The notes beneath the pieces were generated by a model, which was not told the DNA's origin, did not search any database, and saw nothing but the letters and a program-made list of their open reading frames with translations. Source: Candidatus Obscuribacterales bacterium (GTDB lineage Bacteria > Cyanobacteriota > Vampirovibrionia > Obscuribacterales > Obscuribacteraceae). From it: DNA of 64,000 bases. The DNA lies in contig JAIELX010000081.1 in the NCBI GenBank assembly GCA_019752635.1, forward strand, positions 35,507 through 99,506, written 5' to 3'. Below, one piece after another: positions 45,214 to 52,677 of the stretch (positions are counted from its first letter, which is position 1; each line of letters begins with the position of its first letter). The position numbers and the translations under genes are program-made.

Positions 45214-46179
45214 TCATGGCAAATCACTCAGATTGGCGATGACCGCTCTTATTTCCTGAGCCCAGGAATCATTTGCATCAATTTCATTGGCTCGATCAAG
45301 GCACTTGATGCAACCGTCTAAATCATCGTTGGCCGCGTGCAAGCGCGCCAAGTGAAGCACCGCGTTGAGATAGTACGGGTTAATTTCCAACGCCCTGTTC
45401 AGAACCTTTTCTGCTTCATCCAGGCGGCCCGAATGCAACAACAGACTACCGAGGTTTCCGTATGGCCATTCGAAATCCGGATAATCTTGCAAAAGTTTTT
45501 CGAAGGTTGCCTCAGCGGTAGCGCTATCGCCGGCCGCCAGCTGATTAAACCCCTGAATATTGGTCTGCACGGCCATCATCGGCACAGGATGCCGCGGTAC
45601 TTTGCTGCGAAGAAACGTCAATGCAGCTTTCCCAAACTCACCGTTCGCATCAAGTTCGATCGCGTACTGCAACGCATCGCGGGCCTGTTCCGTCCAACCA
45701 ATTTCCTTGTAGCGCATTCCCAGTTCAAGGTACTCTTGCGCACCCAGGTCTTCCGGCACTTCAGAGGGCAGAGTAGCTTCCACTGATGACGAGCTCAAGT
45801 TACTCAGAGCCGCTAACAACTTATCCGTCTCTTCTTCCGGAACTCCCAGCGCCTGCAGTTGAGTAAGTGCAGCAGCGAGCGCATCTTCCCCACTCTCATC
45901 CTCTTCACCAGGGGCCTGCGTCAATAACTTCATCAGCGCATCGGCAAGTGCAGCTCCGGCTGCAGCTCCGGCTGCAGCTCCGGCTGCGGCTCCGGCTGTT
46001 GACTCCGAATCCAATTCAGCAGGAAGATCGCCGCGGTACCCACCGTCGGCAGGTTGTTCTGCTCGACGACTAGCCAGCGAGGCTTGTTCCACCCAGCCGA
46101 TCATCGAGTATCGCACCGCTAGTTTCTTGTACTCGGCAGCTGTAAGACCGGAAGGAACATCGATCGGAGGCATCGGCAT
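45214..46179 (-). CDS. TPR protein with AGAA minisatellite
   Basis: A 321-residue protein. Two related segments open it and its middle (AAEYKKLAVRYSMIGWVEQA and GAQEYLELGMRYKEIGWTEQ), and TPR repeats make the C-terminal half (ATFEKLLQDYPDFEWPYGNL, GRLDEAEKVLNRALEINPYY). Between them lies an Ala/Gly run made of a 12-base repeat, then a helical part (LADALMKLLTQAPGEED). No signal peptide: probably cytosolic. ATG 46179 has GGAAGAG seven bases upstream; GTG 46203 is less likely. Convergent with the CzcA gene. Function unknown. Confidence 0.82.
   Translation of the reverse strand: MPMPPIDVPSGLTAAEYKKLAVRYSMIGWVEQASLASRRAEQPADGGYRGDLPAELDSESTAGAAAGAAAGAAAGAALADALMKLLTQAPGEEDESGEDALAAALTQLQALGVPEEETDKLLAALSNLSSSSVEATLPSEVPEDLGAQEYLELGMRYKEIGWTEQARDALQYAIELDANGEFGKAALTFLRSKVPRHPVPMMAVQTNIQGFNQLAAGDSATAEATFEKLLQDYPDFEWPYGNLGSLLLHSGRLDEAEKVLNRALEINPYYLNAVLHLARLHAANDDLDGCIKCLDRANEIDANDSWAQEIRAVIANLSDLP
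45949..45996. repeat. 12-bp tandem repeat, four copies, inside the TPR gene
   Basis: Four near-perfect copies of TGCAGCTCCGGC; the last has one change. They encode repeated Ala-Gly-Ala-Ala, so copy-number change would keep the frame and lengthen a flexible linker. Confidence 0.85.
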
Positions 46180-46470
46180 AAAGCACTCTTCCTTGAGGGA
46201 CACAGTTTCAATATACGTCGAAACACTCGCAAACTAAACTGGCTTAATCTATCCTTAGTGCACACACGCTCCATCACCGGATGTATTCGGACAAATCGAA
46301 GACGCAGAATTCCGGGCGGGTGCAACAACATGAGTCCAAAGATCCCGGACTTGGAAAACTTCTCTATTACACGCCTGCCGGCAAAATGCCAGTTTCTCTT
46401 GTGGAAAACCAAACCGGCGTCAATCTCTCAGGCACCAGACTTCACTTAGCTGATTGAGTGCAAATAAAAT

Positions 46471-46938
46471 CTACTTGGAGAAGATTGCGGGAACGCCGCC
46501 TTCACTTCCCAAGACTTTGCCGGCATCAACAATCACTATCTGATTCGCCGCAACGACGCATGTATTGACCAGCTCGACGCCCGCCGCACCCGCCTTCAGA
46601 ATAACACGCGCATTCGGTTCCAGTACCAGATGAGCACCGGATGCAATGCGAAACGCTGCGTTGCCTCTGAACTCCAGTTTCGATCCCTTCTTCAACCAAA
46701 TCTTGCTGCCGGGTCCCAATCCCGGGAGATTGATCGCGCCCCGCTTGCGCAACTCGGCGATCTCAGAATTGTTGTTGATAACAATGTCCTTAGTTTTTGC
46801 GTCCAGTTCATAGGTAGCCTCAACCGACCGCAAGAAAGCTGCCGGCGGTGCGGCAAGAGCATCTCCCGGCGCAGATGATACAACCAAGCTCAATGATGCC
46901 GCGATAGCTGCAATTCCTGGCAACCGATTCATCTGCAT
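46471..46938 (-). CDS. small exported protein, beta-rich
   Basis: A 155-residue exported protein with a signal peptide (GIAAIAASLSLVVSSAPGDALA). The mature part alternates short beta-like stretches with glycines (GSKIWLKKGSKLEFRGNAAF, HLVLEPNARVILKAGAAGV), as in a small beta-solenoid, but no known family is recognised. ATG 46938 lies directly after GGACGGG; ATG 46932 is an alternative. It stands alone between the TPR gene and the histidine kinase. Cannot assign a function. Confidence 0.68.
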   Translation of the reverse strand: MQMNRLPGIAAIAASLSLVVSSAPGDALAAPPAAFLRSVEATYELDAKTKDIVINNNSEIAELRKRGAINLPGLGPGSKIWLKKGSKLEFRGNAAFRIASGAHLVLEPNARVILKAGAAGVELVNTCVVAANQIVIVDAGKVLGSEGGVPAIFSK

Positions 46939-47013
46939 TCCCGTCCTTCGCTCTTAGGCGCGCAAGTTTGTCGCTGACTTTAGTAATTGTATTAGCTTTT
47001 TAAGTATTGCAGT

Positions 47014-48159
47014 TTACTGGCTGTAAGTAATTAAGAGAGTTATCTTCGTTCCCTGATCAGAGAAAGAGTCAACGAACAGACGGCAGGGCAAGACAGAGTC
47101 GATCAACGCGGCCCTTTCGCGAATGATACTCGTTCCTCCGCCTCCGCGCCCGGGGACTGTCGCTCCAGGTGGGGAAAGGTCGAACCCCACTCCATTGTCG
47201 ATTATCTGCATCTCTAAAATCCTGGAGTCGACATTCACAACCATTGTAACTACTGTGGCGGAGGCATGCTTAGCAATGTTGTTGCAACACTCCTGCGCGA
47301 TCCTGTACACATGAAGCAGCACCTCATCGGGCAGATCAGGCACGTCGCCGCCTTCGCAAACAAGTGTGCATTCACTCATTGTGCGCGCAGCAAGTCGCGT
47401 ACATAGCTCTTGAAGCATTGGCTTCAAACCGCAGTCCTTTAGATCTCGCGGATAGAGGTCGTGGCAAATTTCGCGCAGTTGCACCGAGGCTTCTCTGACA
47501 ATCTTCACGACTTCTTCGTCGCCAAGTCTCCGCCCGCCGCCGAAAGATCGCTCAAGCACCAGCATGTTGCCGAGAACAGCATCATGAAGATCTCTTGCCA
47601 CTTGAGCAAGAATTGCTTCTTGTTGATTGACTATCTTTCGCACCAACACATCTTTTTCTGCAACCAGTGAGCGCACGCTGCCTGTCAAACTCTGACCGCC
47701 GAACACCAGTCGAACGGAATCCGACATGGTCTCAAATTCTCGCTGCGAACGCGCGATAACGTCGTTTAGTAAACTACAGAAAAGTGTCGCGGTCTCCTTA
47801 GCGTCAACCACAGCGTCATCTACCGCGATGTCGCCGCCACGGACTTGCATACGCAACTTACGACGCGAGGGCAACTCCGCATTTTGAAGCGAGCTTTGCT
47901 CTGCGCATGGTATCAAGTAGCATTCCACTGTATCGTCGGAACTTCGTAAGGACAGAGCCCAGAGCGAGTTCGCAACAATCAATCGATCTGGAGCTAGTGA
48001 CCGCTTCAGCCCGAGCATCAAAGGCTCTTGTGCAATGGTACGATTGTAGCTCTCCGACAAACCGGAATAGAGTCGCTCCACTTCGTTCAACAAGTCGGTG
48101 GCGGTGGCAACGCCGCCGCCGTCAATTCCCGAAAAGAAGTCGGACCGCTCAGCATTCAT
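47014..48159 (-). CDS. NarL-type histidine kinase, soluble
   Basis: A 381-residue kinase with no TM helix. After a sensory part of about 170 residues (possibly GAF-like), the HisKA_3-type dimerisation helix has the phosphorylated histidine in ARDLHDAVLGNML. The ATPase part has the N box RIAQECCNNIAKHA, G1 IIDNGVGFDL and the GRGGGGTSIIRERAALI lid. It starts two bases after the response-regulator stop, which lies upstream on the same strand, so it is the cognate kinase. The signal sensed is unknown; it should be cytosolic. Confidence 0.88.
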   Translation of the reverse strand: MNAERSDFFSGIDGGGVATATDLLNEVERLYSGLSESYNRTIAQEPLMLGLKRSLAPDRLIVANSLWALSLRSSDDTVECYLIPCAEQSSLQNAELPSRRKLRMQVRGGDIAVDDAVVDAKETATLFCSLLNDVIARSQREFETMSDSVRLVFGGQSLTGSVRSLVAEKDVLVRKIVNQQEAILAQVARDLHDAVLGNMLVLERSFGGGRRLGDEEVVKIVREASVQLREICHDLYPRDLKDCGLKPMLQELCTRLAARTMSECTLVCEGGDVPDLPDEVLLHVYRIAQECCNNIAKHASATVVTMVVNVDSRILEMQIIDNGVGFDLSPPGATVPGRGGGGTSIIRERAALIDSVLPCRLFVDSFSDQGTKITLLITYSQ

Positions 48160-48161
48160 GG

Positions 48162-48791
48162 TTAAATCTCTAGCTTTCCGTAGCCATTATCTACAGCCCA
48201 CGCAATCAGTTCTTCACGGCTCCGAATTTCAAGCTTTACTGCCAGTTGGTCCAGCTGTTTCCGCACCGTTTCCGGTGAAGTAACGCGTTGCGCTGCAATT
48301 TCGCTGTATTTCATACCGCGAGCAAGCAATCGCAGCAAGTGTTTCTCTGCCGGCGTAAACTTGCCGGGAGGGCTTTGCAACAGCTCCTGCGAAATCACAG
48401 GTGTATTTCCAGCCATGATCTCCCGTATTGCTGCGGCTACTTGTGGAACGGGCTCAGATTTTGTGAGATACCCCTGAACACCGGAATCGAGGACAATTTG
48501 CAAAATCGCAGGGCGATTCTCACCAGAGAAAACCAAGACCGCAACGTTTGGAATGGCGCAATACTGAGCGACCAGCGACTTAGGTCCACTGGAATCAGGA
48601 AGATGCAAATCGAGTAATACCACATTCGGTTGCAATGTTTCGGCAAGGCGAAATCCATCAAGGTGAGTGGCTGCGGATCCTATGACCTTCAAATCCGGCT
48701 CTGTATTCAACTCGAATTCCAACCCTTTGCGCGTCGCGTGATGGTCTTCAACAATTACAAGCCGAATCTCGGAGTTCTTTTGAGAGGTCAT
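48162..48791 (-). CDS. NarL/FixJ-type response regulator
   Basis: A 209-residue DNA-binding regulator. The receiver domain holds VIVEDHHATRKG, the phosphoacceptor aspartate in VVLLDLHLPDSSGP and the signalling Ser/Lys region (VFSGENRPA, GYLTKSEPV). The C-terminal LuxR-type helix-turn-helix is LTPAEKHLLRLLARG-like (KFTPAEKHLLRLLARGMKYS, then SPETVRKQLDQLAVKLEI). ATG 48791 gives the canonical receiver start; an earlier frame to 48836 adds 15 unrelated residues. It heads an operon with the kinase at 47014-48159. Targets are unknown. Confidence 0.9.
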   Translation of the reverse strand: MTSQKNSEIRLVIVEDHHATRKGLEFELNTEPDLKVIGSAATHLDGFRLAETLQPNVVLLDLHLPDSSGPKSLVAQYCAIPNVAVLVFSGENRPAILQIVLDSGVQGYLTKSEPVPQVAAAIREIMAGNTPVISQELLQSPPGKFTPAEKHLLRLLARGMKYSEIAAQRVTSPETVRKQLDQLAVKLEIRSREELIAWAVDNGYGKLEI

Positions 48792-48857
48792 AAACACTTC
48801 GGGGTAAAGGTAATGATTCCGTACTATTCCCGGCAAAGGCGATCAACAATCAGGCTA

Positions 48858-49625
48858 CTAGCGAGTGGAATGATAACGTGCAGCAATCACAGTAACGTTG
48901 TCCGGAGCGTTCCGCTCCATAACGCAGCTTACCAACGACTCGCAAGCTCCCTGCACGGAATCGGACCGATTCAAAACATCGAGGATCTCCGGTCCATCCA
49001 TGACTCCGCACAGACCATCGCTGCACAGGATGATCCAATCGCCATCCTTCATACTTACCTGCGAATGATCTATCTCGACACTTGCATCATGCCCTAAACA
49101 CCGGGTCAAAACATTTCGGAAATCGTTGGTACGCGCCTGCTGCTCCGTGATTCGATTGGCCAGAACCAATTCCATCACGACAGTGTGGTCGATGGTGACA
49201 AACAACGCTTGGTTTCGTCGAAAAACATACGCTCGCGAATCGCCTACGTGAGCCACGCGAAGGGTTCCATCATCACAGCGGACAGTAACCACGATTGTAG
49301 TTCCGGGGCGTCGAGTCGGCTCGAAGCTTCCTCGAATTTTCATTATGCTCAGATTCGCCTGCCTGACTGCTATCTGAAGCCACCGCGCCACAGCCTCGTC
49401 GTCAGCAGTATCCGGACGGTCTTCGCTCCAGCAGCGCTCGAGCGTCTGAACCGCCGCTTTGCTCGCCATGGCACCATTTGCGGCGCCACCCATTCCATCG
49501 GCAACAACAAGTAAACAACCATCGGGACTTACGTAATAGTCGTCTTGATTGTCATTCCTCACCAAACCTCGATCGGTAATTGCGCCAATTTGCCATGTTG
49601 TGCCGTTCATGTTACTCATCTCCAT
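48858..49625 (-). CDS. PP2C-type serine/threonine phosphatase
   Basis: A 255-residue PPM phosphatase that removes phosphate from Ser/Thr with two metal ions. Metal-binding and family motifs are present: RNDNQDDYYV, VVADGMGGAANG, GTTIVVTV, HVGDSRAYVF, LCSDGLCGV and the closing APDNVTVIAARY. ATG 49625 (GGAAG 7 bases upstream) is used; ATG 49610, with GGAG 9 bases upstream, is nearly as good. The start is divergent from the Ser/Thr kinase start, 106 bases away, so this pair probably opposes each other on the same substrates. Confidence 0.9.
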   Translation of the reverse strand: MEMSNMNGTTWQIGAITDRGLVRNDNQDDYYVSPDGCLLVVADGMGGAANGAMASKAAVQTLERCWSEDRPDTADDEAVARWLQIAVRQANLSIMKIRGSFEPTRRPGTTIVVTVRCDDGTLRVAHVGDSRAYVFRRNQALFVTIDHTVVMELVLANRITEQQARTNDFRNVLTRCLGHDASVEIDHSQVSMKDGDWIILCSDGLCGVMDGPEILDVLNRSDSVQGACESLVSCVMERNAPDNVTVIAARYHSTR

Positions 49626-49699
49626 CGGTATGCTTCCATTGTAAGAATCAATCGATAACATGTGAATTCCCGGATTCGAGTAAGTTTCTTCGCGTGGAA

Positions 49700-49705
49700 T
49701 AAGAT
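49700..49705 (+). promoter_or_regulatory. possible -10 box (TAAGAT) of the Ser/Thr kinase
   Basis: TAAGAT lies 26 bases before the GTG start, in the shared 106-bp region with the phosphatase gene. No clear -35 box. Confidence 0.3.
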
Positions 49706-49731
49706 AACAGTTACGACAACCGAGTCAAAAA

Positions 49732-50619
49732 GTGGCAATCCAGGGAACATCGGAGAATCAGGAATGGCGTGGAAGTAGTGGTGGTCCGACTGACCCGCTT
49801 CTGGGTTCGATCATAGCCGACAGATTTAAGATTCGAGCAATCCCGGGAACCGGAGCTTGGGGGCGCGTTTACCTGGCGACGGATCTTGAGAAAGAAGCAG
49901 ACGTCGCCCTCAAAGTGCTTCACCTTCACCTCGTGGCTGATGAGCAAATTTTGCTGCGGTTCGAACGCGAGGCAAGATCCGGATTTAGCCTTGTGCACCC
50001 CAATATTTGCGAAGTGCTCGGGCAGGGCACGTTGCCAACCGGACAACCATACATGGTAATGGAGTATCTGGAGGGCGAAAATCTCGCCGCAAGATTACGG
50101 AGAGGAACCTTGTCCGTCGAGGAGTCCATTGGTCTTTTTCTATCTTGCGCGCAAGGACTTCAGTGCGCCGAGAGCAAGGGGATTGTGCACCGCGATATAA
50201 AGCCGGCAAACATCTTCCTGGTGGCTGGCGAAGTTGATAAAGCCAAGCTGCTGGACTTTGGAATGGCGAAGATAGTCGCTGAACACAACGACCTCACTCA
50301 AACCGGTCCGGGATTTGGAACCATTCACTACATGAGCCCCGAACAGGTTCTCGGTGAGCCAGTCGACACGCGTAGCGACATTTACGCTTTTGGCTGTGTG
50401 ATGTACGAGGCGCTCACCGGACGCAAAGTTTTCGACGGCAGAAGCGCGTATCAAGTAATGGAGCAACACGTCCGCGAGATCCCCGCCCAGCTGAGAAGCG
50501 AACAGCTGCATATTCCGCTTAAACTGGAATCGGTGGTGCTCAAGGCGCTAAACAAGGCTCCAGCAGATCGATTTCAAAGCACGGAGGAACTGATTGAAGC
50601 GCTGATCGACCCTGATTAG
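49732..50619 (+). CDS. Hanks-type Ser/Thr protein kinase
   Basis: A 295-residue cytosolic kinase, just one kinase domain. Motifs are complete: G-loop GTGAWGRVY, catalytic Lys in VALKVL, HRDIKPANI, DFGMAK, the activation-loop end GTIHYMSPEQ and DIYAFGCVMYEALTGR. There is no TM helix or PASTA domain, unlike most bacterial Ser/Thr kinases. The GTG start at 49732 has a weak ribosome site; a TAAGAT -10 box lies at 49700. Divergent from the phosphatase. Ligand control must come from other proteins. Confidence 0.92.
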   Translation: MAIQGTSENQEWRGSSGGPTDPLLGSIIADRFKIRAIPGTGAWGRVYLATDLEKEADVALKVLHLHLVADEQILLRFEREARSGFSLVHPNICEVLGQGTLPTGQPYMVMEYLEGENLAARLRRGTLSVEESIGLFLSCAQGLQCAESKGIVHRDIKPANIFLVAGEVDKAKLLDFGMAKIVAEHNDLTQTGPGFGTIHYMSPEQVLGEPVDTRSDIYAFGCVMYEALTGRKVFDGRSAYQVMEQHVREIPAQLRSEQLHIPLKLESVVLKALNKAPADRFQSTEELIEALIDPD

Positions 50620-50730
50620 ATTAATAAAGCAAGAGAATCGAACCGCTGCAAATCGCAAATCGAAGTGCACAGGGAACTGAATCAGTTGCCGTACTGTCTT
50701 CCTTGATCTAGAGCTCAGGGGAGACCGAAG

Positions 50731-51351
50731 ATGCAAAGAACATGCGCTAGATGCCAGTTTAGGATGATTACCCGCGGCGCAATTTGTCAAGTGTGCGGTT
50801 TCGATAAACTGATCCCTTGCTCCTCAGAAATTCAAAACTCCACCATTGAACACATGTCGCAGACAGTCTTAGGCTCACTGAAAGCTGGCGGAACCTTCGC
50901 CGCACGAATTCTCAAGTTGACAAAGGAACGCATTCAACAACATGAACGAATCGGAGATTTTGTCGGAACGCCACTACCTGTAGTGACACCCGTGAATGCC
51001 GATAGCAAATCATTGTCGTCGCCATTTGACGAGTTGCGACCAACGGTGCCCGTGTTGGCCATGCCTGCGTTAGAATCAGCCGCCGCACGGCTTCAACCAA
51101 CAGATGAACTGAGCAAGGCACAGTTGCCCGCGTTGAGCGAAAGTGCCACCATAGAGCCGGAAGCAATGGCGCCGGTATCCATGACAAACATCCACCAATT
51201 CCGAATGCCCGCAGCACATTGCGGCGAATTAGAAGTGGTGACGACGAGACGCAAGCTCGCCGAGCTGAAGTCCTGGTTTGAGAACTACGATCGGAACGGC
51301 TTGCTCATTGATAGGAGCCCCGCTGCCGGTCCCGAAGATATTGCAGCCTGA
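50731..51351 (+). CDS. zinc-ribbon protein
   Basis: A 206-residue protein. Two CxxC pairs near the start (CARCQF and CQVCGFDKLIPC) make a zinc ribbon. The rest is Thr/Ser/Pro-rich and largely unstructured, with a short helix (RRKLAELKSWFENYDRNG) at the end. GGGGAGA lies before ATG 50731. It follows the kinase gene by 111 bases on the same strand. The Thr/Ser-rich tail could be a kinase substrate, but this is a guess. Function unknown. Confidence 0.68.
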   Translation: MQRTCARCQFRMITRGAICQVCGFDKLIPCSSEIQNSTIEHMSQTVLGSLKAGGTFAARILKLTKERIQQHERIGDFVGTPLPVVTPVNADSKSLSSPFDELRPTVPVLAMPALESAAARLQPTDELSKAQLPALSESATIEPEAMAPVSMTNIHQFRMPAAHCGELEVVTTRRKLAELKSWFENYDRNGLLIDRSPAAGPEDIAA

Positions 51352-51460
51352 TCAATAGCCAGCGAAGTGTTCGGAAGTCGTCCGTACGTGAATGCCCTTG
51401 CTGTTCGTCTCGGTGCGCTGAAGGCACGCTCAGGCGGATAGCTCGGACAACCAATAGATG

Positions 51461-51817
51461 TTAGGCATCGCGATCCTTCTTTTCAGCCGCATCCGCACGA
51501 TCTTCCAGCTTGGAAACACGCTTCTCCAACTGAACGTACGTTCGCTCAGAGGAGATCAAGAAGGAGCTGATTCCGCTCAGTTTCCCCCCAAGCTCCTTCT
51601 CCAAGTGAGCAAGACGTTCGATAGTCTGGCCCAGCCGTGAATTCGTCTGATCCAGCCGTGCGTTCGTCTGGTCCAGCCGTGCGTTGACGCCCGCCAAGCC
51701 AGTTCGAAGCTCATCTTTCACTTCGCCCAACCCGGCTCTCATTTCGGTCGCGAAGACCTGAAACCCGTCGCGCATCTCTTCGCGGAAAGCTGCGATTAGT
51801 TCTCTATCTAAGGACAT
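51461..51817 (-). CDS. short coiled-coil protein
   Basis: A 118-residue all-helical protein: a long coiled coil with seven-residue repeats (NARLDQTNARLDQTNSRLGQ, then TIERLAHLEKELGGK) and a second coil (VQLEKRVSKLEDRADAAEKK). AGGAGG lies seven bases before ATG 51817; the longer frame to 51910 lacks a site. No catalytic motif. It may oligomerise or serve as a structural spacer. A short duplicated codon block produces the repeated RLDQTN motif. Confidence 0.75.
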   Translation of the reverse strand: MSLDRELIAAFREEMRDGFQVFATEMRAGLGEVKDELRTGLAGVNARLDQTNARLDQTNSRLGQTIERLAHLEKELGGKLSGISSFLISSERTYVQLEKRVSKLEDRADAAEKKDRDA

Positions 51818-51945
51818 TGCAGCACCTCCTTCCTCCACATTAGTAATACGAAGAAATCCTGTCAAGAGTTCAATCGTTCGAATTCCTCCAATATAAGAAA
51901 CGCGATGCACGGCAAGTGCAATGACCTTTCGCTGCCAAAGTGAAC

Positions 51946-51951
51946 TATCCT
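51946..51951 (+). promoter_or_regulatory. TATCCT -10 box before the GNAT gene
   Basis: TATCCT ends seven bases before an in-frame ATG at 51958, where a leaderless message could begin. The SD-preceded GTG at 51991 would then be a second, downstream start. Confidence 0.25.
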
Positions 51952-51990
51952 TAGGGCATGAGCCCCTACGAGATGAGAAGGATGGCGCCA

Positions 51991-52521
51991 GTGAGCAAAG
52001 AAATCGTTATTCGCCAGGAAGCTCCAACTGATGTGGACGCAGTAAGAAACGTCCATCAACTCGCATTCGGGCGCCCGGATGAAAGTGAATTGGTTGAAAG
52101 TATTCGTCAATCCGACTCTTACATTCCTGAGTTGTCATTCGTAGCACTCATAGACGATCAAATTGTCGGGCACGTACTTTTTTCAATTGTGCACATAGAC
52201 ACTGAGCCGGAACAAAAACGCGTTTTGGCGCTTGCACCGCTGGCGGTCCGGCCCGATTATCAACGCGTCGGCGTTGGTGCTCGCCTTACGCATCACGGGC
52301 TTGCCGAAGCGAAGGCGCGGGGTTGGGATGCAGTAATAGTTCTTGGGCAGCCGTCCTACTATCCGCGATTTGGATTTCAGCCATCACATGAGTTTGGCAT
52401 CGAGTCGCCATTTCCACTAAACGATCCCAGCGCCTTCATGGTTCTGGAACTAGAAGAAGACGCGCTCGAAAACTGTTCAGGCATGGTTGTCTATCCAGAC
52501 TTTTTTATGACTCTGACATAG
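51991..52521 (+). CDS. GNAT N-acetyltransferase
   Basis: A 176-residue acetyl-CoA-dependent acetyltransferase of the GNAT fold, YhbS-like. The acetyl-CoA site is in LAPLAVRPDYQRVGVGARLT, followed by VIVLGQPSYYPRFGFQPSHE, a feature of this subfamily. The acceptor is unknown. GTG 51991 is preferred because AAGGA lies eight bases upstream and the product then begins like its relatives (SKEIVIRQEAPTDVDAV); ATG 51958 is the alternative if the message is leaderless. Confidence 0.9.
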   Translation: MSKEIVIRQEAPTDVDAVRNVHQLAFGRPDESELVESIRQSDSYIPELSFVALIDDQIVGHVLFSIVHIDTEPEQKRVLALAPLAVRPDYQRVGVGARLTHHGLAEAKARGWDAVIVLGQPSYYPRFGFQPSHEFGIESPFPLNDPSAFMVLELEEDALENCSGMVVYPDFFMTLT

Positions 52522-52535
52522 ACTAGCGCTCTTCT

Positions 52536-52569
52536 TCACAAAATTTGGACATTGTCCGTACAGGATGTT
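52536..52569 (+). promoter_or_regulatory. copy 1 of a 34-bp upstream element
   Basis: Begins TCACAAAATTTGGACATT and ends CAGGATGTT. It lies 108 bases before the GTG at 52678. Two close copies lie at 56806 and 59388. Confidence 0.5.
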
Positions 52570-52677
52570 CAAAGCAAGAACCGCCGGGTCTAATTCATGC
52601 CGTTGCCCCCACTGCTTCGCGGTGGGTGGTACCGATTTTGCCCACTGCACTCACCTAGACAAACATAGTCAAACTCC

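Noticed and set aside
46258..46449. 63-residue plus-strand ORF in an intergenic gap
   Set aside because: No start signal and no recognisable pattern.
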